From positions 1 to 10,694 of the forward strand of contig JAJAYS010000364.1 in the NCBI GenBank assembly GCA_026786065.1: a stretch of 10,694 bases of DNA. The letters run 5' to 3'. Below the pieces are notes generated by a model, which saw nothing but the letters and a program-made list of their open reading frames with translations, searched no databases and was not told the DNA's origin. The number at the start of each line of letters is the position of its first letter. The stretch's first letter is position 1. Both the position numbers and the translations under genes were made by a program. Positions 8,466-10,694 of this stretch are shown piece after piece. The stretch is from Polaromonas sp. Lineage in GTDB: Bacteria > Pseudomonadota > Gammaproteobacteria > Burkholderiales > Burkholderiaceae_C.

Positions 8466-9766
8466 GTCCCGACTTGAATTGCTTGTTGTTTTCCATACGG
8501 GCTATCGAGCGCTGCAATTTCCAGCCCCTCAATCTCCTGCAGCGACTTCCCTGCAATCCCCTGCAGGTCGCCATACATGCCCACGGTCGAGTTCATCACG
8601 CTCTCGATCTGCGCCTGCCGCTTGGCCCATTGCTTCGTGATGACCTTGCGCTCTTTGTCCAGGTCGTCCTGCATGGATGAGAAGGCTTCGACGATGGCTT
8701 CCACGCGCTGCCTGAAGCGCGGGCCGGTGAGGTACTGGTACACCATTTCGGTCTTGGTGTGCTGGCCTTCCGACAGGGCGCGGGTCTGGCTGACTTGCAG
8801 CAGGCCCTGGCGCAGCACGGTGGCGACCGGCAGGGCGGCGCGCGGGGACGTCACCCACACACCGTCCACCAGGCCAAAGGTTTCCACGCCCCTGGGCAAC
8901 ACCTGACTGACCAGCACGCAGACCTCGGCCTTCGCGCTGCGCTGGTCTTCGCGCAGTTTGGCGAGCCAGCCGTCGCTCCAGTTTTTGGTCCGCTTGGTTT
9001 CCCACAAAATGCTGCCGCACGACGTGCCATTCTGGCTATTGACGCGCTGCAGTGCGTCGCCGCCAAACTCGCCCTTGGCCACGGGCTCGATGACATCGAA
9101 CGGAAACTGGGTGCGGAGCAGGTTTTCAAGTGCCAGCTCCTGCACTTCACCTTGCAGTTGCTGTGAGCCCTGCTCGGCTTTTTGCTTGAGCTCTTCGATT
9201 TTTTGCTGCATGGAGGCGATGGTGTGGTCTTTTTCGGCCACCCTGAGCTTCATGCCTTCTTCGGCGTCGCGTTTGGCCAGAATGCGCACTTCATTCAAAC
9301 CGTTCTGCACTCGGGTTTCGACCGTCAGCTCCAGCTCGCGCCGGGCGTCGTCCAATTCACGCTGCTTTTTGACCAGCTCGGCTTGCGCTTTTTGGGCTTC
9401 TGCCAATTTGACATCGCGCGCCTTGAGCACGTCCTGCAATTCGTCCAGTTCGCGGGCTTTGGCGTCAAGCTCGCTGGCCGATGCCGCCCTGGCTTTTTTG
9501 GCCTCCTCAGCAACCACGCGGCTGCGCTCGGTTTTGAGTTGGCTGGCTACTTGCTCCGCAATCTGGTCGTCGAGGTGGTGCCGGGCCTCTGCGAGGTTCT
9601 TTTCCTTCTCGCGCGTGGCGCTTTCACGTTGCGCGATGTCGGCGTCTTTTTGGGCCAGCTGCTTTTCGAACTGCTGACGCGTCGATGCAATCAGCGGCGC
9701 GGCCAGCGACTCGGTGAGTTTGATTTCGGTCTTGCAGTTGGGACAGATGATGGTGGGTTCGGTCAT
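8462..9766 (-). CDS. DUF2130 domain-containing protein (coiled coil plus nuclease-like domain)
   Basis: A 434-aa protein (446 if an upstream in-frame ATG at 9802 is used). The start at 9766 is preferred because MTEPTIICPNC is the usual N-terminus and this ATG overlaps the stop of an upstream frame. Seen: a CPNC half zinc-finger (C8, C11); a long charged coiled coil rich in A, E, K, Q and R (about 30-210); then the DUF2130 core with GGDALQRV (D237) and SILWETKRTKNWSDGW (E256, K258). Known: DUF2130 has been related to the restriction-endonuclease-like fold; D...ExK is seen here and fits that, but nuclease activity is an inference. A conserved C-terminal helical part (about 345-420) ends in a short tail. 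No membrane segment is visible. The gene is intact although both neighbours on its strand are broken. The cellular role is unknown. Confidence 0.85.
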   Translation of the reverse strand: MTEPTIICPNCKTEIKLTESLAAPLIASTRQQFEKQLAQKDADIAQRESATREKEKNLAEARHHLDDQIAEQVASQLKTERSRVVAEEAKKARAASASELDAKARELDELQDVLKARDVKLAEAQKAQAELVKKQRELDDARRELELTVETRVQNGLNEVRILAKRDAEEGMKLRVAEKDHTIASMQQKIEELKQKAEQGSQQLQGEVQELALENLLRTQFPFDVIEPVAKGEFGGDALQRVNSQNGTSCGSILWETKRTKNWSDGWLAKLREDQRSAKAEVCVLVSQVLPRGVETFGLVDGVWVTSPRAALPVATVLRQGLLQVSQTRALSEGQHTKTEMVYQYLTGPRFRQRVEAIVEAFSSMQDDLDKERKVITKQWAKRQAQIESVMNSTVGMYGDLQGIAGKSLQEIEGLEIAALDSPYGKQQAIQVGT

Positions 9767-10038
9767 TTCACTATCTTTCTTTTGGGTGCTCGAGCCGGCC
9801 ATCTGTTTGGGCGCATCCGGGTATGGCCGCTGCTTGATGCCACAGGGGCTGTGAAAGTCTGGTGACCCAGCTCCGGTATAGCCTCAATATCATCGCCCCA
9901 ATCCCAAGTCACCCACAAACTGCCGCACCGCCACGATGCGGCATGGCACATGGCTCTTGCGTGCCGACACACCGAGTTGGTCGCCAGAGACCCGCACGTC
10001 AGCCTGCCCGTACTCGGCCAGGGCCAGCAGAAAACCGC
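9763..10038 (-). pseudogene. 5'-truncated, frameshifted gene remnant upstream of DUF2130
   Basis: Two minus-strand frames read like one broken protein. The first gives [20 protein letters not shown], then [19 protein letters not shown], and stops near 9890. The second continues as [20 protein letters not shown] and ends RAPKRKIVK with a TGA at 9765-9763 that overlaps the DUF2130 ATG. The switch falls in a G-rich run around 9895-9905. The 5' end abuts or overlaps the start of the degenerate glcB tail (10031), so the N-terminal part seems to have been removed at that junction. I do not recognise the family. Support is the ATGA overlap and amino-acid-like composition only. Confidence 0.35.
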
Positions 10039-10135
10039 GCTGGATTTGGTACTCAAAGGCCTGAAGCAGCCGCGCGGTTACACCGAACGGCTGCCGCATG
10101 CCTGGCGGCTCAAAGTGAAGGCTGGGACGACCTGA
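10031..10135 (+). pseudogene. Degenerate copy of the 3' end of glcB, copy 1
   Basis: Positions 10031-10122 align without gaps to glcB 7944-8035 with about 16 mismatches in 92 (hand count). Identical blocks include 16 nt at 10035-10050 and 15 nt at 10096-10110. In frame it encodes [20 protein letters not shown] and then [12 protein letters not shown] with a stop at 10133-10135. No other part of glcB is recognisable upstream, so this is only the last about 30 codons, in the same orientation as glcB. Confidence 0.85.
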
Positions 10136-10166
10136 TAAAACACCGTCACGCCAGTCGCCCGAGTTG

Positions 10167-10206
10167 TCAATTAAGAGCGATAACTGGCGCTAAATCAGGC
10201 GCTATT
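10167..10206 (-). repeat. Possible degenerate copy E of the dispersed repeat
   Basis: Minus-strand GCTCTTAATT is identical to a decamer inside copy A, and GATAACTGGCGCT followed by GGCGCTATT on the plus strand recalls the repeat's palindromic arms. Its place just after a glcB tail fits copies C and D. The match needs gaps and may be chance. Confidence 0.25.
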
Positions 10207-10224
10207 CATGGAGTTTATTTTTGC

Positions 10225-10394
10225 CGGCATCACCCAATCAGCATGTCCGAGTTCAAGAAGAATCCGGCTGCTGTGCTGTGCTGCGCCAATCCAATCGTCG
10301 GCCGGTTGCCGTGCTCAACCACAACAAAGCGGCTTTTTACATGATTGAGCCGGCGTTTTTTAAAGCCATGCTGGAAGGGCTGGTCGATCAGGAT
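10225..10394 (+). pseudogene. Phd/YefM-type antitoxin remnant, frameshifted
   Basis: One plus-strand frame reads HHPISMSEFKKNPAAVL (from 10228). A second, from about 10279, reads RQSNRRPVAVLNHN, then KAAFYMIEPAFFKAMLEGLV and DQD. Joined, these match the N-terminal 55-60 residues of Phd/YefM (StbD-like) antitoxins, whose conserved core is SEFKKNP...AVL...PVAVLN.NK.AFYM..P.....M.E...DQD. These proteins bind operator DNA and neutralise a RelE/ParE-type toxin. The two frames are joined by a 5-bp tandem duplication, GTGCT at 10273-10277 and 10278-10282; removing one copy restores the frame. The usual C-terminal toxin-binding tail after DQD and any toxin gene are absent, and the true start is not identifiable. 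Confidence 0.8.
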
Positions 10395-10442
10395 AAAAGA
10401 AGACCGCGTTGGCCAGGATTGCGCAAAAGCGCATGGAGAAAT

Positions 10443-10506
10443 GAGCGGCTACAAAGAGCCGCTGCTGCATGCCTGACGGCTGAAAGTGAAAGCAGAGGCT
10501 GCCTGA
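10443..10506 (+). pseudogene. Degenerate copy of the 3' end of glcB, copy 2
   Basis: Positions 10443-10494 align to glcB 7985-8036 with about 8 mismatches in 52. The reading SGYKEPLLHA, a stop in place of Trp (TGG to TGA), then RLKVKAEAA and a second stop mirrors the end of malate synthase G. It shares AAAGTGAA with copy 1 where glcB has CAGGTGAA. It follows directly after the antitoxin remnant. Confidence 0.78.
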
Positions 10507-10528
10507 GCCCGCCTGAACTCGCCCAAGA

Positions 10529-10555
10529 CGCTATGAAATACGTAGCTGCTTACGC
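10529..10555 (-). repeat. Dispersed AT-rich repeat, copy C
   Basis: On the minus strand it starts GCGTAAGCAGCTACG and ends CATAGCG, matching the core of copy B at 22 of 27 positions and copy A at 20 of 27. It has the same orientation and similar distance to a glcB tail as copy D has to glcB itself. Confidence 0.65.
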
Positions 10556-10694
10556 CGTACTTACTTGTAAAAACCTATTATTAGCTAAAGTTTTAGAGCT
10601 CGCGGCCGGATCCGGCACTATCGCGGGCGTTCCGACCCCAGGCCGGGCCGTATCTCCGGTTTTGGCCTAAAGTGGTGATCCGGCGCGCCCACCA
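10556..10694. other. Right-edge region without a recognisable gene
   Basis: The start is AT-rich and then sharply GC-rich from about 10595. On the minus strand a frame ending at 10618-10620 (HHFRPKPEIRPGLGSERPR) could be the C-terminus of a gene entering from the right, but other frames are open too. No RNA gene or terminator is visible. Confidence 0.2.

Noticed and set aside
9862..10344. 160-codon plus-strand frame spanning glcB tail copy 1 and the start of the antitoxin remnant
   Set aside because: It joins unrelated pieces in the wrong frame for glcB tail copy 1, and uses the antitoxin frame only at its end. Not a single gene.
10596..10689. Cluster of SacI, EagI, BamHI and AscI recognition sequences resembling a cloning polylinker
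   Set aside because: GC-rich DNA often contains such sites; they are spread over about 90 bp rather than adjacent, and no vector sequence is recognisable. An unlikely but possible contig-end artefact.
10620..10694. Window end reading CCACCA, suggesting a tRNA 3' end
   Set aside because: No T-loop GGTTCGA, anticodon arm or matching acceptor strand can be found upstream.

Overview
The window looks like a chromosomal segment of a GC-rich betaproteobacterium of the order Burkholderiales, most likely family Comamonadaceae (Polaromonas/Rhodoferax/Variovorax type). This rests on the gene content, the protein sequences and a dispersed AT-rich 27-nt repeat of a kind I associate with intergenic regions of that family. 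No database was searched, so the placement is an inference.

Left part (1-3983): a glycerol-use locus. A glycerol ABC-transporter ATPase gene (glpS-like) runs off the left edge on the minus strand. It is divergent from a glpR-glpK pair (DeoR-family repressor and glycerol kinase, ATGA overlap). The AT-rich divergent spacer holds a candidate promoter and regularly spaced TTCG/TTCC half-sites that could be GlpR operators. Next comes proC (pyrroline-5-carboxylate reductase), probably with its own signals.

Middle (3984-5094): about 1.1 kb of poorly coding DNA bounded by two direct copies of the dispersed repeat. It contains one small unrecognised ORF (4298-4699) whose C-terminus appears frameshifted.

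Centre right (5095-8157): a type II (S)-2-haloacid dehalogenase gene and, 35 bp downstream, glcB (malate synthase G), followed by a strong Rho-independent terminator. Together they could form the two ends of a haloacetate -> glycolate -> glyoxylate -> malate route.

Right part (8152-10694): a decaying accessory region. An intact DUF2130 gene (coiled coil plus nuclease-like fold) lies on the minus strand between gene remnants that touch it through ATGA overlaps. Beyond it are two degenerate copies of the 3' end of glcB in direct orientation, and a Phd/YefM-type antitoxin remnant inactivated by a visible 5-bp tandem duplication. Two of the three glcB tails (the real one and the last) are clearly followed by an inverted copy of the dispersed repeat; the middle one has at best a degenerate copy. 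This pattern suggests repeated insertion or duplication at the glcB 3' end. I do not see a convincing new molecular system; the glcB-tail/repeat architecture is the most unusual feature.
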